64,000 nt of DNA. Source: Burkholderia sp. BCC0506. Lineage in GTDB: Bacteria; Pseudomonadota; Gammaproteobacteria; Burkholderiales; Burkholderiaceae. The stretch covers positions 62,001 to 126,000 of the forward strand of contig NZ_CADFEN010000005.1 of assembly GCF_902833145.1 (NCBI RefSeq), written 5' to 3'. Below, one piece after another: positions 54,373 to 64,000 of this stretch (position 1 is its first letter; every line of letters begins with the position of its first letter). Both the position numbers and the translations under genes were made by a program. The notes beneath the pieces are model-generated. The model saw only the letters and a list, made by a program, of their open reading frames with translations. It was not told the DNA's origin and made no database searches.

Positions 54373-55515
54373 GTGAGGATCACGACGGATATCGGGCAGG
54401 ATCTCGACGCGCTGCGCGACGTGCCGGCCGCCATCGTGCTCGACGAATTCGCGTGGCCGCCGCTGCCGTCCAGGCGCGACGATTTCGACGGCGTCGCGCG
54501 CGGCGACGCAGCGCAGCGCGAACTCGGGCTGATGCTGCTCGACCTGTACGCGGTGGCCGCGCAGTCCGGCATCGGCGAATTCGAATGCCGGTTCTTCTCG
54601 CTGCTGCAGGCGCTCGTTCCGTTCGATGCCGCGTGGACGGGTGTCGCGACCCATCTGCCGACCGGCCCGGTGATGCACAACAGCTTCCTGTACCGCTTGC
54701 CGCATGCGTTCTTCCCCGACTGGAAGCGCGTGCGCGATTGCGATCCGCTCGCGCATCGCACGCTGCACGGCGCGCGCGGCCGCGCGGTGCGGCTGACGGT
54801 CGTCGAACCGGGGCTCGATGCGCGGTTTCGCGACTGGTGCGTGAAGTACGGGCTCGCGCAACTGATGTGCGTGTGCACGCTCGATCGCCGTTTCGGCCTG
54901 ACGACGTTCATGTCGATCTACCGCCAGGGCCTGAATCGACCGTTCAGCGACGACGACGCACGACGTTTCGAGGAAGTGATTCCCCACCTGGCCGCCGCGC
55001 TGACGATCAATCGCGCCGCGCAACTCACGCGCGAACGCGCCGACACGGTCGCGCCGGCCGCGCGTGCGCTGTGCGACAGCTTCGGCGTGCTGCATCATGC
55101 CGATCACGGTTTCGACGACGTGCTGCGCACCGAATGGCCGGACTGGGCCGGCGCGCGCGTGCCGGCGCCGCTCGTCGCGCATCTGCGGCGCCAGCCGGGC
55201 CAGCCGTTCGTCGGCGACGCGCTGCGCATCCAGTGCGTGCCGATCGCGGGGCTGTTCCAGATCGAGGCGCGCCCGCGCTCGCTGCTCGACCGGCTGAGCC
55301 CGCGCGAGCTCGCGGCGATCCGCTATTACGGCGCCGGACGTTCGCACAAGGAGGTCGCGCAGCAGATGGCGATCTCGCCGACGACCGTGCGTCACTACCT
55401 GCGCTGCGCGTACCGCAAGCTCGGCATGCACGACAAGAGCCAGATCGCCGGCGTGCTGGGCGCGACGGGCGGCGCAACCGACGACGCGGAGGAGGCGGGC
55501 GGCATGCCGCGCTGA
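54373..55515 (+). CDS. LuxR family transcriptional regulator
   Basis: A 380-residue regulator. The C-terminal HTH (about 313-370) reads LSPRELAAIRYYGAGRSHKEVAQQMAISPTTVRHYLRCAYRKLGMHDKSQIAGVL, a GerE-type domain. The N-terminal 300 residues form a GAF-like sensor region with no receiver-domain aspartate and no recognised acyl-homoserine-lactone domain. The start is a GTG at 54373 behind GGGAGCG. Divergent from the porin-MFS-deacetylase unit and so a candidate for its control. Confidence 0.85.
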   Translation: MRITTDIGQDLDALRDVPAAIVLDEFAWPPLPSRRDDFDGVARGDAAQRELGLMLLDLYAVAAQSGIGEFECRFFSLLQALVPFDAAWTGVATHLPTGPVMHNSFLYRLPHAFFPDWKRVRDCDPLAHRTLHGARGRAVRLTVVEPGLDARFRDWCVKYGLAQLMCVCTLDRRFGLTTFMSIYRQGLNRPFSDDDARRFEEVIPHLAAALTINRAAQLTRERADTVAPAARALCDSFGVLHHADHGFDDVLRTEWPDWAGARVPAPLVAHLRRQPGQPFVGDALRIQCVPIAGLFQIEARPRSLLDRLSPRELAAIRYYGAGRSHKEVAQQMAISPTTVRHYLRCAYRKLGMHDKSQIAGVLGATGGATDDAEEAGGMPR

Positions 55516-55561
55516 GGCGCATGGACGAACGGGTGCCACGCGGCGCGCACTGCGATGGTCG

Positions 55562-55595
55562 AATGGTTGTGTCCGCAACCATTGAGCGTTATGCT
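55562..55595 (+). promoter_or_regulatory. Promoter with overlapping inverted repeat
   Basis: AATGGTTG (55562-55569) and CAACCATT (55576-55583) form a perfect 8-bp inverted repeat with 6-bp spacer. TTGTGT (55567-55572) and TATGCT (55590-55595), 17 bp apart, make a promoter overlapped by it. A repressor or activator of the reductase gene may bind here. Confidence 0.55.
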
Positions 55596-55624
55596 CGTCA
55601 ACTCCCAGGAGACGGAATCCCATC

Positions 55625-56623
55625 ATGAACGACACGAATTCAGGGTCGGTGCGCGCGGCGGTGGTCGGGGTCGGCGCGATCGGCGGATTGCTCGCGGCCG
55701 CGTTGTCGAGAGCCGGCATGACCGTGAGCGCATACGCACGCGGCGCGACGCTCGATGCGCTGAATACGCACGGCGTGCGCGTGATCGACGAGGCGGGCGC
55801 AACCTCGTCGGTGCCGGTGCGGGCAAGCGACGATGCGGCCGCACTCGGTGTGCAGGACTACGTGGTGATCGCGCTGAAGGCGCAGGCGCTGCCGGCGCTG
55901 GCCGCGCGCCTCGCGCCGCTGGTCGGGCCGGATACCGTGATCGTCGCGGCGATGAACGGGCTGCCGTGGTGGTTCACGCACGGGCTCGAAGGGCCGATCG
56001 ACGGCGTGCCGCTCGATGCGGTCGACCCGGGCGGCGCGGTGTCGGCCGCGTTGCCGCCCGCGCAGGCGATCGGCTGCGTCGTGCACCTGTCGTCGAGTAC
56101 CGACGCGCCGGGCGTCGTGCGTCGCGGGCGCGGCAACCGGCTGATCGTCGGCACGCCCGATCCGCGGCTCGACGTCGCCACGGCGCGGTTCGCCGCGGCG
56201 CTTGCGGCCGGCGGTTTCGACGTCGAGTCGACGCCCGCGATCCGGACCGAGATCTGGACGAAGCTGTGGGGCAACATGAACATGAATCCGCTGAGCGCGC
56301 TGACCGGGTCGACGGCCGAGCAGTTGCTCGACGATCCGTTCACGCAGGATCTCGCGTTGCGGATGATGGAAGAGGCGGCCGCGATCGGCGCGAAGCTCGG
56401 ACTATCCACGGGCATGAGCGGCCCCGAGCGGATCGCGGTCACGCGCAAGCTCGGGGCGTTCAAGACGTCGATGCTGCAGGATTTCGAAGCGGGGCGCCCG
56501 CTCGAGGTCGGGCCGATTCTCGGTGTGTTTCCGGAACTCGGCCGCAAACTCGGTGTGCCGACCCCGTACTGCGACGCGGTGCTCGGTTTGTTGCGTCAGC
56601 GCGCCGCGAACAGCGGGTTGTAG
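55625..56623 (+). CDS. Ketopantoate reductase family oxidoreductase
   Basis: A 332-residue NADPH-dependent enzyme of the PanE/ApbA family. It has the GVGAIGGLLAAALSRAGMTV nucleotide site, VIALKAQALPALAARL, KLWGNMNMNPLSALTG with the catalytic lysine region, and LEVGPILGVFPELGRKLGVPTP at the C-terminus. Many paralogues act on substrates other than ketopantoate, and no pantothenate gene is nearby, so no symbol is given. GGAGACGG precedes the ATG. Confidence 0.87.
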   Translation: MNDTNSGSVRAAVVGVGAIGGLLAAALSRAGMTVSAYARGATLDALNTHGVRVIDEAGATSSVPVRASDDAAALGVQDYVVIALKAQALPALAARLAPLVGPDTVIVAAMNGLPWWFTHGLEGPIDGVPLDAVDPGGAVSAALPPAQAIGCVVHLSSSTDAPGVVRRGRGNRLIVGTPDPRLDVATARFAAALAAGGFDVESTPAIRTEIWTKLWGNMNMNPLSALTGSTAEQLLDDPFTQDLALRMMEEAAAIGAKLGLSTGMSGPERIAVTRKLGAFKTSMLQDFEAGRPLEVGPILGVFPELGRKLGVPTPYCDAVLGLLRQRAANSGL

Positions 56624-56650
56624 CGCTTGTGCGGCCGCATGATGCAAACG

Positions 56651-56687
56651 GGCCGCCCGGATCGCGCGCGACGCGACCCGGGCGGCC
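56651..56687. terminator. Long hairpin between convergent genes
   Basis: A 10-bp stem GGCCGCCCGG/CCGGGCGGCC with an inner TCGCG/CGCGA pairing. T-runs are weak on both strands, so termination may be inefficient or factor-assisted. Confidence 0.45.
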
Positions 56688-56756
56688 TGTCTGATTCGTC
56701 GGATCAATGCAGCCTGCCGCCCTTGCCATCCGGCGAAGCCGGGGCCGGCGCGCGGC

Positions 56757-57206
56757 TCAGTCGTCGCGCTCCGTTGCGTGCGCGACGACCTTGTCGAGCA
56801 GCCGCTCGAACGTCTGCCGTTCGCTGTCGGACAGGCACGCGAGCAAGCCGTCGTTCCACTTGCGCACGATCGGCATGATCTTGCGATGCAGCGCGCGGCC
56901 GTCTGCGGTCAGTGCGATCAGCACGATCCGGCCGTCCTCGTCGCTCGCGCTGCGCTCGAGCAGCCCCTGGCGCAGCAGCGCTTCGGCCGCGCGGCTCGCC
57001 TGGCTCTTGTCGAGATTGGTGTGGCGCGCGAGGTCCATGATCGAGAACGGGCCGAACGCGCCGACGGCGGCGATCACGCGCGCCTCGGGCAGCGAGATGT
57101 CGAGCTTGTGCCGGTACACCTCGCCGATCCCGCGGTCGGAGCGCTTCGTAAGCGCATGGAGGCGATAGGTCAGAAACTGATCGAGCCCGGCTTGACGGCC
57201 TTTCAT
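56757..57206 (-). CDS. MarR family regulator
   Basis: A 149-residue regulator with the MarR winged helix: ISLPEARVIAAVGAFGPFSIMDLARHTNLDKSQASRAAEALLRQGLLERSASDEDGR (recognition helix and wing). The start at 57206 (MKGRQAGLDQ) follows AGGATTCG. It lies 62 bp downstream of the glycerate kinase gene on the same strand and may control it. Confidence 0.88.
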   Translation of the reverse strand: MKGRQAGLDQFLTYRLHALTKRSDRGIGEVYRHKLDISLPEARVIAAVGAFGPFSIMDLARHTNLDKSQASRAAEALLRQGLLERSASDEDGRIVLIALTADGRALHRKIMPIVRKWNDGLLACLSDSERQTFERLLDKVVAHATERDD

Positions 57207-57268
57207 GTCGAATCCTGAAGAAAAAGGGCGGGCCCGATTGTTCCTGTATCGCGCGCTCGGGTCAACGG

Positions 57269-58414
57269 TCAGTGTGCACCGTACTTCAGGCGTGTCAACT
57301 GTTCCGCTTCGTTCGCGAGCAGATTGGCCGCATCGCGGATCGCGACGTCGAGCGTGATCGGCCCGGGCGCCGGCGAAAAACAGCCGGAGAAATGCTCGGA
57401 CAGGCGCGGCAGCGCGGCCGGGTCGACCGCGCCGGACAGCAGCGACGCGCTCACGCCGGCGGCCCGCGCGTGCCGGCACGCGACGAACGGCGCCTTGCCG
57501 TGCAGCGTCTGCACGTCGGAGCGGCCTTCGCCGGTGATCAGCCAGTCGGCGCCGGCCAGGGCGGCGTCGAGCCCGACCTGGCGCGCGACCACCTCGGCAC
57601 CGGCCTCGAACCGTGCACCGAGCATGTGCAGCGCGAAACCGAGGCCGCCCGCGGCGCCCGCGCCCGGCAGGTCGCGGCCGTGACGGTCGAGCGCGGCTTC
57701 GAGCAGGTCGGCGAATCGGGCGAGGGCGGCATCGAGGGTCGCAACCTGCGCGGCCGTCACGCCTTTTTGCGGACCGAACACGGCGGTGGCGCCATGCGCG
57801 CCCGTCAGCGGGTTGTCGACGTCGGACATGCCGACGAATTCCGTTTCCTTCAGGCGCGGATCGAGCGCCGACACGTCGATGCGCGCGATGTCGGCGAGCC
57901 GCGACGGCACGGGCTCGAGCGGCTGGCCGTCGGCGTCGAAGCACTGCAGGCCGAGGCCCGCGAGCAGCCCGGCGCCCGCGTCGTTGGTGCTGCTGCCGCC
58001 GAGCGCGACGAAGAAGCGGCGCACGCCCTCGTCGAGCAGCGTGCGGATCGCCTCGCCCATCCCGCGCGTGCTGCGCGCGTCGACCGGCACGCTCATGCCG
58101 ACCGGGTCGGTAATCCCGACGATCTCGGCCGTCTCGACGATCGCGGTACGCGCATCGATCACGCCGACCGCCGCGTCTCGCGGTGCGAGCGACGCGCCGG
58201 CCACCCGCAGCGTGCGCCGCGTGCCGCCGCCCGCCAGCATCGCGTCGAGCGTGCCTTCGCCGCCGTCGGCCATCGGGCAGCAGCGCACGACGGCGTCGGG
58301 CCGCGCGCGGCGAATGCCGGTGGCGATCGCGTCCGCGACCTGCTCGGCGGAAAGCGAGCCTTTGAACGAATCGGGCGCGATGACGACGACAGGCGCGGAC
58401 GGGTGGTGCGGCAT
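57269..58414 (-). CDS. Glycerate kinase
   Basis: A 381-residue GckA/GarK-type kinase making 2- or 3-phosphoglycerate from glycerate. PVVVIAPDSFKGSLSAEQVADAIATGIRRA, ADGGEGTLDAM, FFVALGGSSTNDAGAGLL, and DWLITGEGRSDVQTLHGKAP are diagnostic. The start at 58414 is supported by GGAGACACC. Glyoxylate from allantoin breakdown could feed it through tartronate semialdehyde, but that link is speculative. Confidence 0.92.
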   Translation of the reverse strand: MPHHPSAPVVVIAPDSFKGSLSAEQVADAIATGIRRARPDAVVRCCPMADGGEGTLDAMLAGGGTRRTLRVAGASLAPRDAAVGVIDARTAIVETAEIVGITDPVGMSVPVDARSTRGMGEAIRTLLDEGVRRFFVALGGSSTNDAGAGLLAGLGLQCFDADGQPLEPVPSRLADIARIDVSALDPRLKETEFVGMSDVDNPLTGAHGATAVFGPQKGVTAAQVATLDAALARFADLLEAALDRHGRDLPGAGAAGGLGFALHMLGARFEAGAEVVARQVGLDAALAGADWLITGEGRSDVQTLHGKAPFVACRHARAAGVSASLLSGAVDPAALPRLSEHFSGCFSPAPGPITLDVAIRDAANLLANEAEQLTRLKYGAH

Positions 58415-58626
58415 GGTGTCTCCGGAGGGTGTGATTGGTGTGAAGAATGCATGGTTGGCCACGGGGGTGGCTCACACGCTATCGGAGCTTACAGGATGGC
58501 GGGCGCGGGGTGGATACGTGGCTCGGCATAGCGGCGATCCGTGTGCATGGCCGTGCAACGGGCCGTCGATGGGGCGGGGACACACGCGTGTCGTGCCGAT
58601 CTGGCGGTACGAGGAAAATTGTTTGC

Positions 58627-58632
58627 TAGAAT
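58627..58632 (+). promoter_or_regulatory. tig: Likely tig promoter -10
   Basis: TAGAAT preceded by TGC (extended -10) lies 172 bp before the tig ATG. The -35 position is poor. The rest of the 390-bp spacer 58415-58804 holds the glycerate kinase promoter region and a long tig leader without recognisable features. Confidence 0.45.
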
Positions 58633-58804
58633 AGTCGATTCTTCCGGCCAAAGCCGTGCTCCGAGCCGCTTGCGCTAGCCATCCGGCGCGTGCAGGGATG
58701 GCGTGGCGCCCCGGCGCGGCGTGTGAGTGTGCGCACCTCACGCTGCAGGCAGGCACGGCAAGGAAAACCCGATTCGCTCGAATAATTTTAGGACGATTGA
58801 AGCC

Positions 58805-60151
58805 ATGGCTAACGTTGTTGAGAACCTCGGCAAGCTTGAACGCCGTGTGACGATTTCCCTGCCGAAAGACACCGTGCAGAAGGAAATCGATGCCCGCATC
58901 CAGAAACTCGCGAAGAACGTGCGCATGCCGGGTTTCCGCCCGGGCAAGGTGCCGCTGAAGATGGTCGCGCAACAGTACGCGGGTCAGGTCGAGGCGGAAG
59001 TGCTGAGCGACAAGATCGGCCAGGAATTCTTCACGATCAGCCGCGCGGAAAACCTGCGCGTCGCCGGCCAGCCGAGCTTCGAGCCGAAGCAGGAACAGGC
59101 TGAAGACGCATACGCGTTCGACGCGACGTTCGAGGTCTACCCGGAAGTGAAGATCGGCGATCTGGCGACGGCTGAAGTCGAGCGCTCGACGACGACGATC
59201 GGCGACGCCGAAATCGACCGCACGCTGGACATCCTGCGCAAGCAGCGCGTGCACTACCACGCACGCGGCGAAGCCGGCGAGCACGGCGACGGCGGCGCGG
59301 ACACCGCAGCGAAGAACGGCGACCGCGTGACGGTCGACTTCGTCGGCAAGATCGACGACGTCGCGTTCCAGGGCGGCACGGCCGAAGATTTCCCGTTCGT
59401 GCTCGGCGAAGGCCGCATGCTGCCGGAATTCGAAACGGCGGCGCTCGGCCTGAAGGTCGGCGAACAGCGTACGTTCGACCTCAAGTTCCCGGATGACTAC
59501 CACGGCAAGGACGTCGCCGGCAAGACGGCGCAGTTCACGGTCACGATGAAGAAGATCGAGTGGCCGCACCTGCCGGAAATCGACGCGGAATTCGCGAAGT
59601 CGCTCGGCATCGAAGACGGCGACCTCACGAAGATGCGTGCCGAGATCAAGGAAAACCTCGAGCGCGAAGCGAAGCGTCGCACGCAGTCGATCGTCAAGAA
59701 CCAGGTGATGGACGCGCTGCTGAAGATTTCCGAGCTCGACGTGCCGAAGGCGCTGATCGAGCAGGACCAGCAGCGTCTCGTCGAAATGGCGCGCCAGGAT
59801 CTGGCGCAGCGCGGCGTGCCGAACGCGAAGGATGCACCGATCCCGGCCGAGATGTTCGCCGAGCAGGCAGAGCGTCGCGTGAAGCTGGGCCTCGTGCTGG
59901 CCGAGCTGGTGAAGGCGAACGGCCTCGAAGCGAAGCCGGAGCAGATCCGCGCGGAAGTCGACGAGTTCGCGAAGAGCTACGAAGACCCGAAGGAAGTGGT
60001 CCGCTGGTATTATTCCAACCAGCAGCGCCTCGCCGAGATGGAAGCGTTCGTCGTTGAGAGCAACGTCGTCGACTTCGTGCTGGGCAAGGCAAAGGTGACG
60101 GACAAGGAAGTGAGCTTCGAGGCACTCGCGAGCGCATCGGCGCAAGCGTAA
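58805..60151 (+). CDS. tig: Trigger factor
   Basis: A 448-residue ribosome-associated chaperone. The ribosome-binding domain has the signature [12 protein letters not shown] (residues near 40-50), followed by an FKBP-type prolyl isomerase domain ([32 protein letters not shown]) and the helical chaperone arms. Start [15 protein letters not shown] at 58805. First gene of tig-clpP-clpX-lon. Confidence 0.97.
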   Translation: MANVVENLGKLERRVTISLPKDTVQKEIDARIQKLAKNVRMPGFRPGKVPLKMVAQQYAGQVEAEVLSDKIGQEFFTISRAENLRVAGQPSFEPKQEQAEDAYAFDATFEVYPEVKIGDLATAEVERSTTTIGDAEIDRTLDILRKQRVHYHARGEAGEHGDGGADTAAKNGDRVTVDFVGKIDDVAFQGGTAEDFPFVLGEGRMLPEFETAALGLKVGEQRTFDLKFPDDYHGKDVAGKTAQFTVTMKKIEWPHLPEIDAEFAKSLGIEDGDLTKMRAEIKENLEREAKRRTQSIVKNQVMDALLKISELDVPKALIEQDQQRLVEMARQDLAQRGVPNAKDAPIPAEMFAEQAERRVKLGLVLAELVKANGLEAKPEQIRAEVDEFAKSYEDPKEVVRWYYSNQQRLAEMEAFVVESNVVDFVLGKAKVTDKEVSFEALASASAQA

Positions 60152-60163
60152 GTGTCGCTCTAG

Positions 60164-60205
60164 CGGCGTGCCGGCTGTCGGAGCGACGGCCCGCACGCCG
60201 TTTTT
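60164..60205 (+). terminator. Rho-independent terminator after tig
   Basis: CGGCGTGC (60164-60171) pairs GCACGCCG (60193-60200), followed by TTTTT. Confidence 0.8.
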
Positions 60206-60291
60206 ACGTCAAGCGCACGGTTGCCATTAATATGGCGATTGAGCGGGCGGCTTCCTTCCGTTCAATTTTCCATTCGAACAAGGTTCATTGA

Positions 60292-60945
60292 ATGATCACT
60301 CGCGCTGAATTGCTGGACATGCTTGCTTCGAACGCGCCGCAGGGTTTCGAGGCGCAAGCGCTGGGGCTGGTGCCGATCGTCGTCGAAACGAGCGGCCGCG
60401 GCGAGCGTTCGTACGACATCTATTCGCGTCTCCTGAAGGAGCGCCTGGTGTTCATGGTCGGCGAAGTGAACGACCAGACCGCCAACCTCGTGGTCGCGCA
60501 ATTGCTGTTCCTCGAGAGCGAGAATCCCGACAAGGACATCAGCCTCTACATCAACAGCCCGGGCGGCTCGGTGTCGGCCGGGATGGCGATCTACGACACG
60601 ATGCAGTTCATCAAGCCGGACGTGTCGACCCTGTGCATGGGCCTCGCGGCCAGCATGGGTGCGTTCCTGCTCGCGTCGGGTGCGAAGGGCAAGCGCTTCG
60701 CGCTGCCGAATTCGCGCGTGATGATTCACCAGCCGCTGGGCGGCGCGCGCGGCCAGGCCTCCGACATCGAGATCCAGGCGCGCGAGATCCTCTACCTGAA
60801 GGAACGGTTGAACAACCTGCTCGCGCAGCATACGGGCCAGGACGTCGAGCGCATCGCGCGCGACACCGACCGTGATAACTTCATGTCGAGCGAGGACGCG
60901 AAGGCGTACGGGCTGATCGATCAGGTGCTGCTGAAGCGCCCGTGA
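60292..60945 (+). CDS. clpP: ATP-dependent Clp protease proteolytic subunit
   Basis: A 217-residue serine peptidase that degrades unfolded substrates delivered by ClpX or ClpA. The triad is S121 ([11 protein letters not shown]), H146 (VMIHQPLGG) and D195 (DTDRDNFM). The propeptide and core are of normal length. It lies between tig and clpX, each with its own spacer. Confidence 0.97.
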
Positions 60946-61108
60946 GCTTAAACGGGGTGCCGCCCCGATTCGCCCGGCGCCCCGCCACGTCCCGAGTGCC
61001 CTGAGCATCTGCGGCAAGCGCATCCAGCCGGCTCCGGTCGCGCCCTAGGCGCGGCGTTCGGAGCAATCGGCGTATCATGTCATTTACCTGTCCGGAGGCT
61101 CTACATTC

Positions 61109-62380
<1,272 letters not shown>

Positions 62381-62404
62381 CCGGCTTGCCGACGATGTTC
62401 AGCG

Positions 62405-62441
62405 AAAAAGGCCGTTCATGAGTCCGTGGGCGGCTTTTTTT
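62405..62441 (+). terminator. Rho-independent terminator after clpX
   Basis: AAAAAGGCCG pairs CGGCTTTTTT with a 16-base loop, followed by a further T. Confidence 0.75.
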
Positions 62442-62515
62442 CGTTTATCTTGTGGGTAACTCTGACTCGACACGCGGTGGTTACTTTCTTACCGAATATT
62501 TCCCGCACTTGAAGG

Positions 62516-62543
62516 CTTGCAATTCGTTGTGGCGGCCTCAATT
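62516..62543 (+). promoter_or_regulatory. lon: Possible heat-shock (sigma32) promoter of lon
   Basis: CTTGCAA (62516-62522), 13 bp, then CCTCAATT (62536-62543), partly matching CTTGAAA/CCCCATNT. It would start transcription about 28 bp before the lon ATG. A nearby CTTGAAG at 62509 is spaced too far away. Confidence 0.4.
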
Positions 62544-62577
62544 ACCGAACAATTGATTCCACTCATGGGGAAATGAA

Positions 62578-64000
62578 ATGTCAGGCACCCAACTTCTCCC
62601 GCCGGAACGCATCACGCTCCCGCTGCTGCCGCTGCGGGACGTCGTCGTTTTCCCGCACATGGTCATTCCGCTCTTCGTGGGCCGGCCGAAATCGATCAAG
62701 GCCCTCGAAGCAGCGATGGAAGGCGGCAAGCACATCATGCTCGTCGCCCAGAAAACCGCGGCCAAGGACGAACCGACCGAAAAGGACATGTACGAGGTCG
62801 GTTGTATCGCCAACATCCTGCAGATGCTGAAGCTGCCGGACGGCACCGTGAAGGTGCTCGTCGAGGGCCTGCAGCGCGCGAAGGCGTTGTCGATCGAAGA
62901 GCAGGAGACGCAATTCTCCTGCGAAGTGATGCCGCTCGAGCCCGATCACGCAGACAGCGCCGAAACCGAAGCGCTGCGTCGCGCGATCGTGTCGCAGTTC
63001 GACCAGTACGTGAAGCTGAACAAGAAGATCCCGCCGGAGATCCTCACGTCGCTGTCGGGCATCGACGAAGCGGGCCGCCTCGCCGACATGATCGCCGAGC
63101 GCCTGCCGCTGAAGCTCGACCAGAAGCAGCACATCCTCGAGATGTTCCCGGTCATCGAGCGCCTCGAGCACCTGCTCGCGCAACTCGAAGCCGAGATCGA
63201 CATCCTGCAGGTCGAAAAGCGCATCCGCGGGCGCGTGAAGCGCCAGATGGAAAAGAGCCAGCGCGAGTACTACCTGAACGAGCAGGTCAAGGCGATCCAG
63301 AAGGAACTCGGCGAAGGCGAGGAAGGCGCGGATCTCGAGGAACTCGAGAAGCGCATCAACGCCGCGCGCATGCCGAAGGAAGCCAAGAAGAAGGCCGACG
63401 CCGAACTGAAGAAGCTGAAGCTGATGTCGCCGATGTCGGCGGAAGCGACCGTCGTGCGCAACTACATCGACACGCTGATCGGCCTGCCGTGGCGCAAGAA
63501 GAGCAAGGTCAACAACGATCTGTCGAACGCCGAGCAGGTGCTCGACGAGGATCACTTCGGCCTCGAGAAGGTCAAGGAACGGATCCTCGAGTACCTCGCG
63601 GTGCAACAGCGCGTGGACAAGGTCAAGGCGCCGATCCTGTGCCTCGTCGGGCCTCCGGGCGTCGGCAAGACCTCGCTCGGCCAGTCGATCGCCCGTGCGA
63701 CGAACCGCAAGTTCGTCCGGATGGCGCTCGGCGGCGTGCGTGACGAAGCCGAGATCCGCGGTCACCGCCGGACGTATATCGGTTCGATGCCGGGCAAGAT
63801 CCTGCAAAGTCTCGCGAAGGTCGGCGTGCGCAATCCGCTCTTCCTGCTCGACGAAGTCGACAAGATGGGCATGGATTTCCGCGGCGATCCGTCGTCGGCG
63901 CTGCTCGAAGTGCTCGATCCGGAACAGAACCACACGTTCGCCGACCACTACATCGAAGTCGACTTCGATCTGTCGGACGTGATGTTCGTCGCGACGTCGA
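62578..64000 (+). CDS. lon: ATP-dependent protease Lon, 5' part
   Basis: The frame begins [39 protein letters not shown] at 62578 and is still open at the window edge (474 codons). Present are the N-terminal substrate-binding LON domain (1-210), the coiled linker ([22 protein letters not shown]) and the AAA+ ATPase with Walker A GPPGVGKT (358-365), [13 protein letters not shown] and the Walker [12 protein letters not shown]. The serine-lysine protease domain lies beyond the window. It degrades damaged and regulatory proteins. Confidence 0.97.
   Translation, partial: MSGTQLLPPERITLPLLPLRDVVVFPHMVIPLFVGRPKSIKALEAAMEGGKHIMLVAQKTAAKDEPTEKDMYEVGCIANILQMLKLPDGTVKVLVEGLQRAKALSIEEQETQFSCEVMPLEPDHADSAETEALRRAIVSQFDQYVKLNKKIPPEILTSLSGIDEAGRLADMIAERLPLKLDQKQHILEMFPVIERLEHLLAQLEAEIDILQVEKRIRGRVKRQMEKSQREYYLNEQVKAIQKELGEGEEGADLEELEKRINAARMPKEAKKKADAELKKLKLMSPMSAEATVVRNYIDTLIGLPWRKKSKVNNDLSNAEQVLDEDHFGLEKVKERILEYLAVQQRVDKVKAPILCLVGPPGVGKTSLGQSIARATNRKFVRMALGGVRDEAEIRGHRRTYIGSMPGKILQSLAKVGVRNPLFLLDEVDKMGMDFRGDPSSALLEVLDPEQNHTFADHYIEVDFDLSDVMFVATS

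Overview
The window is high-GC, densely coded betaproteobacterial chromosome. Gene content and order (tig-clpP-clpX-lon, ahpC-ahpD, mfd/ispD/ispF, an ompR/envZ-type pair, a hopanoid-type synthase gene) point to Burkholderia, most likely the B. cepacia complex, main chromosome. This is my reading of protein sequences; species was not resolved. Nothing marks a plasmid or prophage. The only clear mobile element is one group II intron.

Layout. (1) 1-8262, minus strand: a tightly packed unit led by a UTRA-type GntR regulator, then an AprA-like flavoprotein, an AprB-like 2x[4Fe-4S] ferredoxin, a three-part NitT/TauT-type ABC importer whose binding protein carries an apparent C-terminal NosL-like domain, a HEAT-repeat protein and a DUF971 protein. 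A beta-hydroxyacid dehydrogenase gene follows and runs off the left edge. I do not know a characterised pathway with this set; it is the best candidate for an undescribed system. An MFS gene diverges from it (8512-9747). (2) 10016-12096: DUF1992, tadA, ldcA. (3) 12312-24153: a purine-ring catabolic island with 8-oxoguanine deaminase, urate hydroxylase PuuD, HIU hydrolase, OHCU decarboxylase, a putative allantoin racemase, allantoinase PuuE, allantoicase and ureidoglycolate lyase, plus an NCS1 permease and GntR and LysR regulators. Together these could take 8-oxoguanine or urate to glyoxylate and urea. (4) 24365-29066: dodecin, another beta-hydroxyacid dehydrogenase, an unknown protein, mscL, and a TPR/PspA-like envelope pair. 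(5) 29510-34441: a class A penicillin-binding protein, then a class C group II intron abutting its terminator, then a DUF3574 lipoprotein. (6) 34530-45338: threonine dehydratase-like gene, argE, mfd, ispD-ispF, ahpC-ahpD, an OmpR/EnvZ-type two-component system. (7) 45597-50565: a small secreted protein, a DUF1800/DUF1501 pair, hpnD-like synthase, tRNA-Leu(UAG) preceded by a strongly foldable leader, and small ORFs. (8) 50676-55515: a porin-MFS-histone-deacetylase-like operon with a divergent LuxR-type regulator. (9) 55625-58414: ketopantoate-reductase-like gene, MarR regulator, glycerate kinase. (10) 58604-64000: tig, clpP, clpX and the 5' part of lon.

Coordinates come from reading start and stop codons directly. 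Starts were moved inward from the longest frame where a ribosome-binding site, a start/stop overlap or family N-termini supported it. Regulatory sites were found by eye as inverted repeats or promoter-like hexamers and are predictions.
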